Below, piece after piece: positions 54,128 to 63,595 of a DNA stretch of 64,000 nt (the stretch's first letter is position 1; each line of letters opens with the position of its first letter). Made by a program: the position numbers and the translations under genes. The DNA is from Shewanella violacea DSS12 (GTDB lineage: Bacteria > Pseudomonadota > Gammaproteobacteria > Enterobacterales > Shewanellaceae), in the NCBI RefSeq assembly GCF_000091325.1, contig NC_014012.1, forward strand, positions 2,276,824 through 2,340,823, in the 5' to 3' direction. The notes under the pieces are model-generated. The model did no database searches and was not told where the DNA came from. It worked only from the letters and a program-made list of their open reading frames with translations.

Positions 54128-56728
54128 TCACTTATCGCTATAGGCGTTACCATAAAAACTGTCCAGCAGTACCTGCTTTAGCTCTGCTATCAAAGGATAC
54201 CTTGGGTTGGCGCCTGTGCATTGATCATCGAATGCGTCTTCGGCTAATGTATCCAGTTTAGCTAGGAAGTCGGCTTCGTTGACGCCGGCTTCTCGGATTG
54301 AAGCCGGAATGCCAATCGTCTTCTTGAGTTTATCGATTTTTTCAAGTAGTGCCTCAACTTTTTGTTCATCTGTATTACCACTTAGGTTTAGGTGATCGGC
54401 AATCTTTGCATAGCGACAAAGGGCCTTAGGTCGATCGTATTGGCTAAATGCCGCCTGTTTAGTGGGCATGTCAGTGGCATTGAAACGTATCACATTACTG
54501 ATGAGTAGGGCGTTGGCCAAACCATGTGCCAGGTGGAACTCGGCGCCCAACTTATGGGCCATAGAGTGGCAGACTCCCAGGAAGGCATTGGCAAAAGCTA
54601 TACCGGCTATGGTTGAGCCATTATGTACCTTTTCGCGTGCTACCGGGGCGCTAGCGCCTAGGTTATAGGCATCGGGAAGATGCTTAAATAACAAGTCTAA
54701 AGCCTGCAGAGCCTGACCATCACTGTATTCGTTGGCCATCACACTGACATAGGCTTCCAGTGCATGGGTGATGGCATCTATTCCACCGAAGGCGGTGAGA
54801 GATTTAGGCATGTCCATAACTAAATTAGGATCGATTATAGCCATGTTCGGTGTCAACTGATAATCGGCAATAGGGTACTTCATTCCTGTGGTTTCATCGG
54901 TTACCACCGCGAATGGGGTGACTTCAGAACCTGTGCCCGAGGTGGTCGGGATAGCGACCATCTGTGCCTTGACACCTAGTTTTGGGAATTTGTAGATACG
55001 TTTGCGAATATCCATAAATCTAAGGGCGAGATCGGCAAAGTCCACATCGGGATGCTCATACATGACCCAGATAATCTTAGCCGCATCCATAGGGGAGCCG
55101 CCACCGAGCGCGATGATCACATCGGGTTGAAAGCTTTGGGCCATCTTGGCGCCTTGTTTGACTATGGCTAAGGTGGGATCGGCTTCTACTTCATAAAATA
55201 TCTCGGTTTCTAATCCCTGCGCCTTAAGGATCTTGATGGTTTCATTACAATATCCATTATTAAACAAATACTTGTCTGTCACTATCAGGGCACGTTTCTT
55301 GTCACTTAGCTCCTCGAGTGCGATAGGCAAGCTGCCACGGCGGAAATAGATAGATGAAGGAAGCTTGTGCCACAACATATTCTCAGCCCTCTTGGCGACC
55401 ATTTTCTTATTAATCAGGTGACTGGGCCCCACGTTTTCTGAAATAGAGTTGCCGCCCCATGAGCCGCAACCTAAGGTGAGTGAAGGTGCGAGTTTGAAGT
55501 TGTACAGATCGCCGATGCCGCCTTGTGAGGCTGGGGTGTTGATCAAAATGCGGGCTGTCTTCATGCGAAAACCGAAGGCCTTGACGCGATCCTCTTGGGT
55601 ATCTTGGTTAGTATAGAGACCTGAGGTGTGTCCAATGCCACCTAAGGTGACTAGGGCCTCCGCCTTATCCATGGCATCATGAAAATCTTTGGCGCGATAC
55701 ATACCCAGTAAAGGTGATAGTTTTTCATGGGCAAAGGCTTCGGCGTCATTGATATCTGTGGCCTCGCCAATCAAGACCTTAGTCCAATGGGGCACGTCTA
55801 TACCTGCCATGGCAGCGATATCTAAGGCGCTCTGTCCAACGATGTCGGCGTTGAGTCCACCATTCTTGATTATGACCCCTTGCATGGCCTCTGACTCGTT
55901 AGCACTGAGAATATAACCGCCGTGAGTGGCGAAGCGCTCTTTAACTATGTCATAAATTTCATCGACGACAATCACAGCTTGCTCTGATGCACACACGACG
56001 CCGTTATCGAAGGTTTTAGACATCAATATTGAGCTAACAGCACGTTTGATATCGGCGGTTTCATCGATCACGATTGGGGTATTACCCGCGCCTACTCCGA
56101 TGGCGGGCTTGCCTGAAGAGTAAGCCGCTTTGACCATGCCGGGTCCACCTGTCGCTAAGATGAGGTTTATCTTGTCATGGGTCATCAATTTATTTGATAG
56201 TGCGACACTGGGCTCATCGATCCAACCGATAATATCTTTCGGGGCACCGGCTTTGACGGCGGCGTCCAGTACGATGCGTGCTGCGGTTGTGGTTGATTCC
56301 TTCGCCCTAGGATGAGGAGAAAAGATGATGCCATTACGGGTTTTTAGGCTAATAAGAGCCTTGAAAATTGCGGTGGATGTTGGGTTGGTGGTGGGCACTA
56401 TGCCACAGATGATACCGACAGGTTCGGCTATGGTTATGGTACCGAAGGTAGGGTCTTCATCCACAATGCCGCAGGTCTTAGAGTCCTTATACTTGTTATA
56501 GATGTATTCGGAGGCGAAGTGATTCTTAATAACCTTATCTTCAATCACGCCCATGCCGGTTTCTGATGCAGCCATCTTAGCCAGAAATATTCTTGCATCG
56601 GCCGCCGCGAGGGCCGCCGCTCTGAAGATGATATCGACTCGTTCCTGACTGAAGTTAGCGAACTGGGCTTGTGCATCTGCAACTCGCTGTACAAGAAGAT
56701 CGAGTTCTTGCTCATTGGTCACTGTCAT
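54128..56728 (-). CDS. adhE: Bifunctional acetaldehyde-CoA / alcohol dehydrogenase
   Basis: An 866-residue fermentative enzyme that reduces acetyl-CoA to acetaldehyde and ethanol with NADH. The N-terminal aldehyde dehydrogenase (1-about 440) has the catalytic Cys in FDNGVVCASEQ (near 245). The C-terminal iron alcohol dehydrogenase (about 450-866) has GGGSPMDAAK and GVCHSMAHKLGAEFHLAHG with iron His. It forms long spirosomes in related bacteria. It lies beside a broken marC/ychE gene, an arrangement also seen in E. coli. A CRP-like site lies upstream. Confidence 0.96.
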   Translation of the reverse strand: MTVTNEQELDLLVQRVADAQAQFANFSQERVDIIFRAAALAAADARIFLAKMAASETGMGVIEDKVIKNHFASEYIYNKYKDSKTCGIVDEDPTFGTITIAEPVGIICGIVPTTNPTSTAIFKALISLKTRNGIIFSPHPRAKESTTTAARIVLDAAVKAGAPKDIIGWIDEPSVALSNKLMTHDKINLILATGGPGMVKAAYSSGKPAIGVGAGNTPIVIDETADIKRAVSSILMSKTFDNGVVCASEQAVIVVDEIYDIVKERFATHGGYILSANESEAMQGVIIKNGGLNADIVGQSALDIAAMAGIDVPHWTKVLIGEATDINDAEAFAHEKLSPLLGMYRAKDFHDAMDKAEALVTLGGIGHTSGLYTNQDTQEDRVKAFGFRMKTARILINTPASQGGIGDLYNFKLAPSLTLGCGSWGGNSISENVGPSHLINKKMVAKRAENMLWHKLPSSIYFRRGSLPIALEELSDKKRALIVTDKYLFNNGYCNETIKILKAQGLETEIFYEVEADPTLAIVKQGAKMAQSFQPDVIIALGGGSPMDAAKIIWVMYEHPDVDFADLALRFMDIRKRIYKFPKLGVKAQMVAIPTTSGTGSEVTPFAVVTDETTGMKYPIADYQLTPNMAIIDPNLVMDMPKSLTAFGGIDAITHALEAYVSVMANEYSDGQALQALDLLFKHLPDAYNLGASAPVAREKVHNGSTIAGIAFANAFLGVCHSMAHKLGAEFHLAHGLANALLISNVIRFNATDMPTKQAAFSQYDRPKALCRYAKIADHLNLSGNTDEQKVEALLEKIDKLKKTIGIPASIREAGVNEADFLAKLDTLAEDAFDDQCTGANPRYPLIAELKQVLLDSFYGNAYSDK

Positions 56729-56817
56729 TTCGTATTTCCTTGAAAAAATTTAGCCAAAATCGGTTTTGGCTAAATCTTCTCGATGTATAAAAATTACAGT
56801 GAAACCCTAGCGATAAC

Positions 56818-56833
56818 CGTGATCTTAACCACA
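56818..56833. promoter_or_regulatory. Possible CRP-type site upstream of adhE
   Basis: CGTGATCTTAACCACA has GTGA-N6-CCAC, one mismatch from the CRP core GTGA-N6-TCAC, about 98 bases upstream of the adhE start. The gap 56729-57067 also holds the promoter for the divergent marC gene. Confidence 0.3.
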
Positions 56834-57067
56834 ATTTCCACTCATGTTGTAATTAAATAACATTGTTAACGACTTGTTTGCTTGTTTGGTGAGCTGTTAT
56901 GTTTTTAAACGGGATCATAAAATCTTATGTGAACTAGGGCCTAATAATCAAAAACTCATTTTTTCCAGATGAAAGCTTAGGTTAAACTTATGGGCAGAGC
57001 ACCAAGGCGATAACCAGTTCGTTAGCGCCATCTATTTTCAGTTAGCATTTCACTCGAGGATACGTCA

Positions 57068-57697
57068 TTGGATTTAACTCTTTATGTTAAGTTTTTTTTA
57101 GGTTTGGTGGCCATCATCAACCCTGTGGGTCTATTACCTGTGTTTGTGACTTTAACGAGTCACCAAAATGACATTGAACGTAATCATACTGGAAAGGTGG
57201 CCAACTTTGCCGTTGTGGTTATTTTACTGGTTACTATATTTGCCGGTCAGCATATTCTGAATATGTTCAGTATTTCGCTTTCGGCATTTAGGATCGCCGG
57301 TGGTTCATTGATTTCTATCATTGCCATGTCAATGCTCCAGGGTAAATTGGGTGAAGTTAAACGTAACAAGGAGGAGGACCGGGAATCCTCTGGCATGGAA
57401 TCTGTTGCCGTAGTACCTCTGGCATTACCCTTGATGGCAGGTCCAGGTGCCATCAGCTCTGTGATTGTCTCGGCGGCTGAAAACACACCTTTATAATCAT
57501 GTCGGTATGTCTATCACTGTCATAATATTCGGCTTTACCAGTTTTATGCTGTTTAGGGGCGCGCCTGTGATCTATTAAGTCTTGGGAAGACAGGCATTAA
57601 TGTGATTACCCCGTTGATGGGTCTCTTGATGCTCTCTATTGGTATCGAAGTGATAGCTGCTGGGCTTAAAGGCCTTTTTCCCAATGTACTGAATTAG
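57068..57697 (+). pseudogene. MarC/YchE-family membrane protein gene, frameshifted
   Basis: The first 142 codons are an intact MarC-family N-terminus (FFLGLVAIINPVGLLPVF, FRIAGGSLISI, ALPLMAGPGAISSVIV). The frame stops at TAA 57494-57496. HVGMSITVIIFGFTSFMLF follows in the next frame, and LGKTGINVITPLMGLLML to NVLN and stop follows in the original frame from 57581. The total, 209 residues if repaired, is the usual length. Two small indels, near 57485-57498 and 57565-57581, are needed. YchE beside adhE is conserved in E. coli. Confidence 0.85.
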
Positions 57698-57731
57698 CCT
57701 GGCATTGAACTTGAATATTCATTTACTGAGC

Positions 57732-57757
57732 GCAATGGGCTGACTTTAGCCCATTGC
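57732..57757. terminator. Hairpin between the marC pseudogene and dgt
   Basis: A 10-bp perfect stem GCAATGGGCT (57732-57741 / 57748-57757) with a 6-base loop between convergent genes. Confidence 0.6.
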
Positions 57758-57789
57758 AAATAATAGAGGAGATGTTGAGGATATTAAAT

Positions 57790-59124
57790 CTAGAGTTCCC
57801 GATTAAACTCTATCATGGAGCCAGCATTGGGGCTAAACAGTTGTTGGTGCAATCTAGCTGCAAATTCATCTGTCATGCCAGAGATATAATCAGCTATGAC
57901 TCTGTGACTGTTCAATCCCTCGTCGCGGCTATCACGCCATCTTTCCTGAGTATTGATTGGCAATAACCGCTCAGGATCAGATTCGAAGGCCTCGAATAAC
58001 TCCATCACAATCTGTTGTCCCTTGTATTCAAGCATCTGTATTTCGGGTTTTCTGATCACATATTTAAACACAAACTGCTTCAATATTTCCAATGCTTCCG
58101 AGAAGCTCTCATCTAAGCCAGCATTATAACGCAGTAAGTTTTCTTCAAAATCGGTATTGAGTCTAATATCGATGGCAGTGACGAAACCATTGACTAAGGT
58201 CCCTATGGCATCTTTTCTCAGGTGATGCTTACTGGAAAATAGTTTATTGCCAATCGAACCAAATTCAGCTCGAATCCAAGTGTCTTCACTGCAAGCGAGT
58301 TTACTGCCCACATCCTCTTGCCATTGCTCCTGGTTGACTATTCCCATGACAATTGCATCTTCGAGATCGTGCACCGCATAGGCGATATCATCGGCTAGCT
58401 CCATGACAGAGCAGTCTAATGATTTATAGCGCGTACGCTTGTGTTGTTGACCATGGATATCTTGGTGTGAGAGAAACTTCTGCCTGTCATTGTCAGATAG
58501 AGGAGACAAAACCCAATCTAATATTTCGATATCATCGTCGAATATACCTTTGACTGGCGGCCACTCAGAGGGTTTGAGTTGGCGAATGTTGTTGACTGGC
58601 TGGCTAGATGAAGTTTGATGAAGACTCGAGTATGGGGCTGGGTACTTTAAGATCCCCAATAAGCTTCTGCGGCACAGGTTCATGCCATAAAATTCTGTGT
58701 AAGGCTCTAGTCTCGATAGGATCCTGAATGTTTGGCCATTTCCCTCGAATCCCCCGTGATCTCGCATCATGTAATTAAGCGCAACCTCTCCACCATGGCC
58801 ATAGGGCGGATGGCCTATATCATGGGCCAAGCACAAGGATTCAATTAAACTCATGGAGTCAAACAAGTGGTCTAATTGGGGCTGCTTCTGTTTGAGTTGA
58901 GCACGTATGCCTGTGCCAATCTGTGACACTTCCAAAGAATGAGTCAGTCGAGTGCGATAGAAATCATTCATGCCAACACCCAAGACTTGGGTCTTAGCTT
59001 GCAGGCGTCTAAATGCTGCCGAATGTAAGATCCTTGCTCTGTCTCTCTGATAGGGACTGCGGTGATCATTTCTACGTTTCTTATCTTCTGTTAAACGTCT
59101 GGCATGCCATACTGACTCTGTCAT
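57790..59124 (-). CDS. dgt: dGTP triphosphohydrolase-like HD protein
   Basis: A 444-residue HD-domain enzyme. Motifs: [31 protein letters not shown] (first His), [20 protein letters not shown] (HD pair) and [16 protein letters not shown]. It should remove triphosphate from dGTP or other dNTPs. It starts 47 bases after the yfbR stop, on the same strand, so yfbR and dgt are likely one operon of nucleotide-pool enzymes. Confidence 0.92.
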   Translation of the reverse strand: MTESVWHARRLTEDKKRRNDHRSPYQRDRARILHSAAFRRLQAKTQVLGVGMNDFYRTRLTHSLEVSQIGTGIRAQLKQKQPQLDHLFDSMSLIESLCLAHDIGHPPYGHGGEVALNYMMRDHGGFEGNGQTFRILSRLEPYTEFYGMNLCRRSLLGILKYPAPYSSLHQTSSSQPVNNIRQLKPSEWPPVKGIFDDDIEILDWVLSPLSDNDRQKFLSHQDIHGQQHKRTRYKSLDCSVMELADDIAYAVHDLEDAIVMGIVNQEQWQEDVGSKLACSEDTWIRAEFGSIGNKLFSSKHHLRKDAIGTLVNGFVTAIDIRLNTDFEENLLRYNAGLDESFSEALEILKQFVFKYVIRKPEIQMLEYKGQQIVMELFEAFESDPERLLPINTQERWRDSRDEGLNSHRVIADYISGMTDEFAARLHQQLFSPNAGSMIEFNREL

Positions 59125-59171
59125 AGGGATCCTTAATCTGAGTTAATCTTTGAAGTTATTAGCCTGAGTAA

Positions 59172-59759
59172 TTAGAGTAACTGGTTGATATCGTCTAAAT
59201 TTAATTTGAAACTCGGGATGAAACAATCGATAAAGTATTGTACGGCGGGATCAGGGTTATCTTTTAGGGATTTCTCGATCCGTTTTTTAGCAGTATTAAA
59301 CTCATGATTGCCGGCTCTATGCTCTTCTAAGCATTTAAGATAAGCACAAATCGTATCGGCGGATTTGACCAAGGTCTTATATTCAATATCGGCATGCTCG
59401 CTGGTGAGTAAGCTGGCATACTCTGATTTAAATTCTTCTGGAACCATCTCCAGTAACCTGTTTTCGGCAATGGCTTCAATTTTTTTGTATTCAGCCTCTA
59501 TCTCTTTATTGAAGTATTTAACCGGCGTGGGCAGATCCCCTGTGATGATCTCACTGGCATCATGAAAAATGGCAACCGTTGTCGCTCTGTCAGGGGAGAG
59601 TGACTTACCAAATTTTTTATTGCCTATGATGGCCAGGCTGTGCGCGACCATGGCTACTTGAAGAGAATGCTCCTGTACGTTTTCACTTCTAATGTTATAC
59701 ATCAAGGGCCAGCGTTGAATTAATTTCATGCGAGCAAGGTGAGCAAAGAGATGACTCAT
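59172..59759 (-). CDS. yfbR: 5'-deoxynucleotidase YfbR
   Basis: A 195-residue HD-domain phosphohydrolase that removes the phosphate from deoxynucleoside 5'-monophosphates. The metal residues are in ENVQEHSLQVAMVAHSLA and VAIFHDASEIITGDLPTPVKY, and DTICAYLKCLEEHRAGNHEF marks the family. The length is close to the E. coli protein. It precedes dgt; alaA lies upstream but has its own terminator between. Confidence 0.92.
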   Translation of the reverse strand: MSHLFAHLARMKLIQRWPLMYNIRSENVQEHSLQVAMVAHSLAIIGNKKFGKSLSPDRATTVAIFHDASEIITGDLPTPVKYFNKEIEAEYKKIEAIAENRLLEMVPEEFKSEYASLLTSEHADIEYKTLVKSADTICAYLKCLEEHRAGNHEFNTAKKRIEKSLKDNPDPAVQYFIDCFIPSFKLNLDDINQLL

Positions 59760-59826
59760 AGGGTGTATTACAACTTATGCTATTACTACATACGCTTACA
59801 TTAGCACAAGCAGACATTTAGACCAG

Positions 59827-59848
59827 AAAAAGCAAGCCTAAGCTTGCT
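59827..59848 (-). terminator. Terminator of alaA
   Basis: A 7-bp stem AGCAAGC/GCTTGCT (59831-59837 / 59842-59848) with a 4-base loop, then a T run read on the minus strand. Confidence 0.75.
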
Positions 59849-59877
59849 GTTTCATTGTTGAGAGATGAGATACTTGC

Positions 59878-61092
59878 TTATTGACGATAGCCGTCCATAA
59901 ACTCGCCAAAATCCATTAGCGCCTTTTCGAGATCTTCCTTATGGGGTAAGAAGACGACACGTAAGTGATCGGGCTCGGGCCAGTTGAATGCGGTGCCATG
60001 GACCAGTAATATTTTCTTCTCTTTCAATAGATCCAGCACCAGACGTTCATCATCGCGAATATTGAACTTCTTGGCGTCAAGTTTAGGAAAAGCATACATG
60101 GCACCCTTGGGACATTTAACGCTGATGCCGGGGATTTGATTGAGCAGGTCGACGCAGAGATCACGCTGCACCTTGAGGCGGCCATCACCCACAAGCAGTT
60201 CGTTAATGCTCTGATAGCCTCCAAGTGCCGTTTGAATGGCATGCTGGTTAGGCACATTGGAACAAAGACGCATGGAAGCCAGCATTTCAAGGCCTTCGAT
60301 ATAACTCTTAGCCGCCTTAAGATTACCCGAAAGCATCATCCAACCGACGCGAAAACCAGCCGCTCGGTATGATTTTGACAGACCATTAAAGGTGACGGTC
60401 AAGATATCATCAGATAGGCTTGCGGCTGGGATATGCTGAGCCTCATCGTAGAGGATCTTGTCATAGATTTCATCGGCAAACAGGATGAGATCGTGTTGTC
60501 TACAGATCTCGACAGCCTCTAACAGTAAGGCTCTGGAATACACTGCACCTGTGGGGTTATTGGGGTTGATCAATACCAGGGCCCGGGTCCTTGGGGTGAT
60601 CTTAGACTTGATATCTTGCAGATCGGGAAACCAGTCAGCCTCTTCATCACAGCGGTAGTGCCGTGCAGTACCGCCAGATAGATGAACAGCCGCCGTCCAA
60701 AGTGGGTAATCCGGAGAGGGGATCAATACTTCATCGCCGGAATTTAACAGGCCTTGCATGGCCATGACAATCAATTCAGATACGCCATTACCAATATAGA
60801 TATCTTCGATGTCGACACCGAAGATCCCCTGCGACTGATAATGCTGCACAATAGCCTTTCTGGCAGAGAAAAGACCTTTAGACTCACAATAGCCTTGGGC
60901 ACTAGGCAGATTTAAAATGACATCGCGAACTATCTCTTCCGGGGCTTCGAAACCAAACGGTGCCGGATTACCAATATTAAGCTTTAAAATTCTGTGTCCT
61001 TCATCTTCGAGTCGCCTGGCTTCCTTGTGTACCGGGCCTCTGATGTCATAACAGACTGTATCTAGCTTGTTCGATTTGATTATTGGTCGCAC
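59878..61092 (-). CDS. alaA: Alanine transaminase AlaA (YfbQ)
   Basis: A 404-residue class I PLP aminotransferase that makes alanine from pyruvate and glutamate. Family features: KLNIGNPAPFGFEAPEEI, YCESKGLFSARKAI, INPNNPTGAVYS, FADEIYDKILYD, and the PLP Lys in TFNGLSKSYRAAGFRVGW. The size and the sequence near the start match AlaA. In E. coli it is also beside yfbR. The gap to efp (61093-61489) holds the efp terminator. Confidence 0.94.
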   Translation of the reverse strand: MRPIIKSNKLDTVCYDIRGPVHKEARRLEDEGHRILKLNIGNPAPFGFEAPEEIVRDVILNLPSAQGYCESKGLFSARKAIVQHYQSQGIFGVDIEDIYIGNGVSELIVMAMQGLLNSGDEVLIPSPDYPLWTAAVHLSGGTARHYRCDEEADWFPDLQDIKSKITPRTRALVLINPNNPTGAVYSRALLLEAVEICRQHDLILFADEIYDKILYDEAQHIPAASLSDDILTVTFNGLSKSYRAAGFRVGWMMLSGNLKAAKSYIEGLEMLASMRLCSNVPNQHAIQTALGGYQSINELLVGDGRLKVQRDLCVDLLNQIPGISVKCPKGAMYAFPKLDAKKFNIRDDERLVLDLLKEKKILLVHGTAFNWPEPDHLRVVFLPHKEDLEKALMDFGEFMDGYRQ

Positions 61093-61383
61093 TCTCTAAC
61101 CCCTAAATTTCCCAAAAACACTTCTTGGTGTTCCGTGTATGCGAATAATGCATAAAGTCATTGGACAATAACGAATTACTAGAGCCTTGAGAAGTGATTT
61201 AAATCTCATCTTGGAAAATAACCAATAAAAAACCTTTAGTCATAATAACTAAATGTTAACATCACCACGAACCCTGTCGGAGTTATATCCTGTTAATGAG
61301 TCATATGTTGGTGTTTGTAACTTTTTGGTGGTTTGGGGTTTGAGCTTACTCAAGTGGGGAATTAAGAAGCCATATTTAGGTTA

Positions 61384-61414
61384 CAAAAAAGCCAGTGAAT
61401 AATTCACTGGCTTT
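61384..61414 (-). terminator. Terminator of efp
   Basis: A 13-bp stem AAAGCCAGTGAAT (61388-61400 / 61402-61414) with a T run on the minus strand. A second hairpin (CCTCTGT/ACAGAGG, 61452-61474) lies between it and the stop. Confidence 0.8.
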
Positions 61415-61489
61415 AATAATGTCACACTAATGGTTATAGGCGCTCATATATCCTCTGTATATAAGGACAGAGGGCGCCGCAAGTAACGC

Positions 61490-62053
61490 TTATACGCGCT
61501 TCTTGAACTCATGAGTACGAGTATCAATTTCAATCATATCGCCAGTTTTGACGAAGTCGGCAACGGTCAAGGTGAATTCAGTGCCAACCAATGTCGCTGG
61601 CTTCATGACCTTGCCAGAAGTATCGCCGCGAGCCGAAGGCTCTGTGTAACCGACTTCACGGGCCACTGTAGTAGGAAGTTCAACCGAGATGGCCTTACCT
61701 TCGTAGAAAGTCACTTGAACGATATCTTCCATGCCATCGACAATATAGTTAAGTGCATCGCCTACATTTTCGGTTTCTACATCGTATGGATTAAAATCTT
61801 CATCCATAAATACATACATAGGGTCGGCGTAATAAGAATAGGTACAACTTAAACGCTCAAGGATGATGTCTTCTAACTTGTCTTCGGCTTTAAATGCGGT
61901 TTCAGTGGCTGAACCCGTCAGTAGATTTCTAAGCTTCATCTTCACAACAGCAGCTGAACGGCCAGAGTTGTGAGTTTCAGACTTGAGAATGACCATAGGG
62001 TCTTTGCCTACCATGATCACATTACCGACTCGCATTTCATGAGCTGTTTTCAT
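61490..62053 (-). CDS. efp: Elongation factor P, Arg32 type
   Basis: A 187-residue translation factor that rescues ribosomes stalled at polyproline. The tip loop reads NS-G31-R32[13 protein letters not shown], with Arg32 rather than the Lys34 of E. coli, so it belongs to the class activated by EarP rhamnosylation. Domain II ([20 protein letters not shown]) and domain III ([19 protein letters not shown]) follow. EarP is encoded next to it, on the upstream side, but is frameshifted. Confidence 0.96.
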   Translation of the reverse strand: MKTAHEMRVGNVIMVGKDPMVILKSETHNSGRSAAVVKMKLRNLLTGSATETAFKAEDKLEDIILERLSCTYSYYADPMYVFMDEDFNPYDVETENVGDALNYIVDGMEDIVQVTFYEGKAISVELPTTVAREVGYTEPSARGDTSGKVMKPATLVGTEFTLTVADFVKTGDMIEIDTRTHEFKKRV

Positions 62054-62100
62054 TTATTTAATTCCTAATATTCACAGACAATTTGTTTCAGCGCAGAATA

Positions 62101-63272
62101 TTAGCCTTTTTTGACAAATTGCACTAGTCGAGTTGCTAAATCTGCGTAATTTAATGCCAACATTGGCCATTTAACGGCGTGTTTATCCATCAAAGTGTGG
62201 CCTTGCTGTAACTTTTTCCACATTTGCACTGTGGTCTCGCCGTCTTCCTGGTTGAAGGCTAGATTGAGCTTTGACCATACTTGCCCTGTGTCAGAGTCCA
62301 GTGAGTCAATATACAGGGAAGTAAATGCCGATAATTTATCTAAATGTGCATCGTCTTCTTGACCATATATGTGCCAAATGAATGGCTTCGCGGCCCATTG
62401 GGCTCGAATAAAAGAGTCTTCACCGCGGACAATATTAAAGTCACAGCTCCAGAGTAAGCGATCGTAAGCGCGCTGATCTGTCATGGGTAAGATATGTATG
62501 CTTAGGGAATCTAACGTCAGTGAATCTCCTGGCACTAGGCTGAGATCATCAGGAAACAGGCTCCTGATGCTATTTAGGCTACGACCCATTGGGATAAGAG
62601 CATGAACTCGACTTTTACCTTGTCGCCAGGATTGGCAAAGACCTAGCAGTGCAGCACTCTCATAGCTAAAGATGCTGACGAGTGTGTCTTCACTGCTTAC
62701 ACCTTCAATATTTAAGTCTTTAAGCAAGCGAGCCCGGTTAGCAGGGTCCCGTTGCCACTGGTCTCTATCTTGGAATAAACCTTGCTCACAAAGCAGACCA
62801 CCACTGTTTGGTGTGAAGCCTGGAAAATAAAAATGCTTACTGATCCCGTTGGATTGCAAAGAGGGCAAGCCATGGCAGCTTTCTATCCAGTCCTCGGCGC
62901 TCAAGTATTCCAGATTAAGCCATCTTGGTGGCTTGTGGATATCGGCTAACTGTTCCAGTACAGATACTGGCAAGTGCAGGCAAAGGCTTCGATGAGTACG
63001 TCACCCGCTTGCCACTGCTCGGGTAAAGGCTGGCGCCAATGATATATCCTGACGCCCATGACTTCTTGCCGGGGAAGGCTGACATCGAGTCCTGGCAGAA
63101 TATGGGCGAAACTCTTAAGATCGTCGACCCAGAGTCTGACGTCGATACCGAAATCATGTACCAGTTGTTTGGCTAAGCGCCAGGTTACTCCTATGTCACC
63201 ATAGTTATCTATGACGGTACAGAAGATGTCCCAGTGCCCGGAAGGGCCGGAAGAGGAGAGCGGCTTAGTCAT
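62101..63272 (-). pseudogene. earP: EF-P arginine rhamnosyltransferase EarP, frameshifted
   Basis: Two adjacent frames together give a 390-residue EarP. Frame one (63272 down to 62946) contains WDIFCTVIDNYGDIGVTWRLA and VLIEAFAC and then runs to a stop. Frame two, from about 62973, begins LPVSVLEQL and continues PRWLNLEYLSAEDWIESCHG to FVKKG. The join is where EarP reads IEAFACxLPxxxL: one base is missing near 62974-62977. The TTG there could start a separate C-terminal piece, but it would lack the N-terminal domain. If real, the lesion leaves Arg32 of EF-P unmodified. Confidence 0.85.
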
Positions 63273-63384
63273 TATGTACTCATTTACTTGGCTGATATGG
63301 GTGGCTATGAGTAGTGTTACATGAAAGCAGGATCATAGTCGGTGAGATAGTCAGTTTTAATGTTTATCTATCACTAGACACAAG

Positions 63385-63548
63385 GTCAGTTTTTACACGT
63401 CCCTGTAAAACTGACATAAGTGTTCCTGACACAAAGTCAGTTTTTAATGACCTCCATGGATGGAGGAAATGTCGTAATAATGTCAGGAACATTAACGACC
63501 GTCCTTGTACTCTTTATAAAAGAAGGACATAAGTGTTCCTGACACAAA
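63385..63548. repeat. Composite intergenic repeat with nested hairpins
   Basis: A 23-base segment is directly repeated (63413-63435 and 63526-63548, core GTGTTCCTGACACAAA). Between them TGTTCCTGACA (63421-63431) faces TGTCAGGAACA (63481-63491) around the palindrome CCTCCATGGATGGAGG, and GTCCTT/AAGGAC forms a further hairpin. It looks like a mobile or dispersed REP-type element. Confidence 0.65.
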
Positions 63549-63581
63549 AAAGCGGCGCTATTTCTAGTCGCCGCTTTTTTT
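63546..63581 (-). terminator. Terminator downstream of fldA
   Basis: A 12-bp stem AAAAAAGCGGCG (63546-63557 / 63569-63580) with an 11-base loop and T runs on both strands, 15 bases after the fldA stop. Confidence 0.85.
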
Positions 63582-63595
63582 AGAACGATGGAGAA

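Noticed and set aside
57068-57496. MarC N-terminal piece as a complete short protein
   Set aside because: The missing half follows directly in other frames, so it is a broken gene.
62101-62973. C-terminal EarP piece as an independent gene starting at TTG
   Set aside because: The two frames join exactly where full EarP is continuous, so a lost base is the simpler reading.
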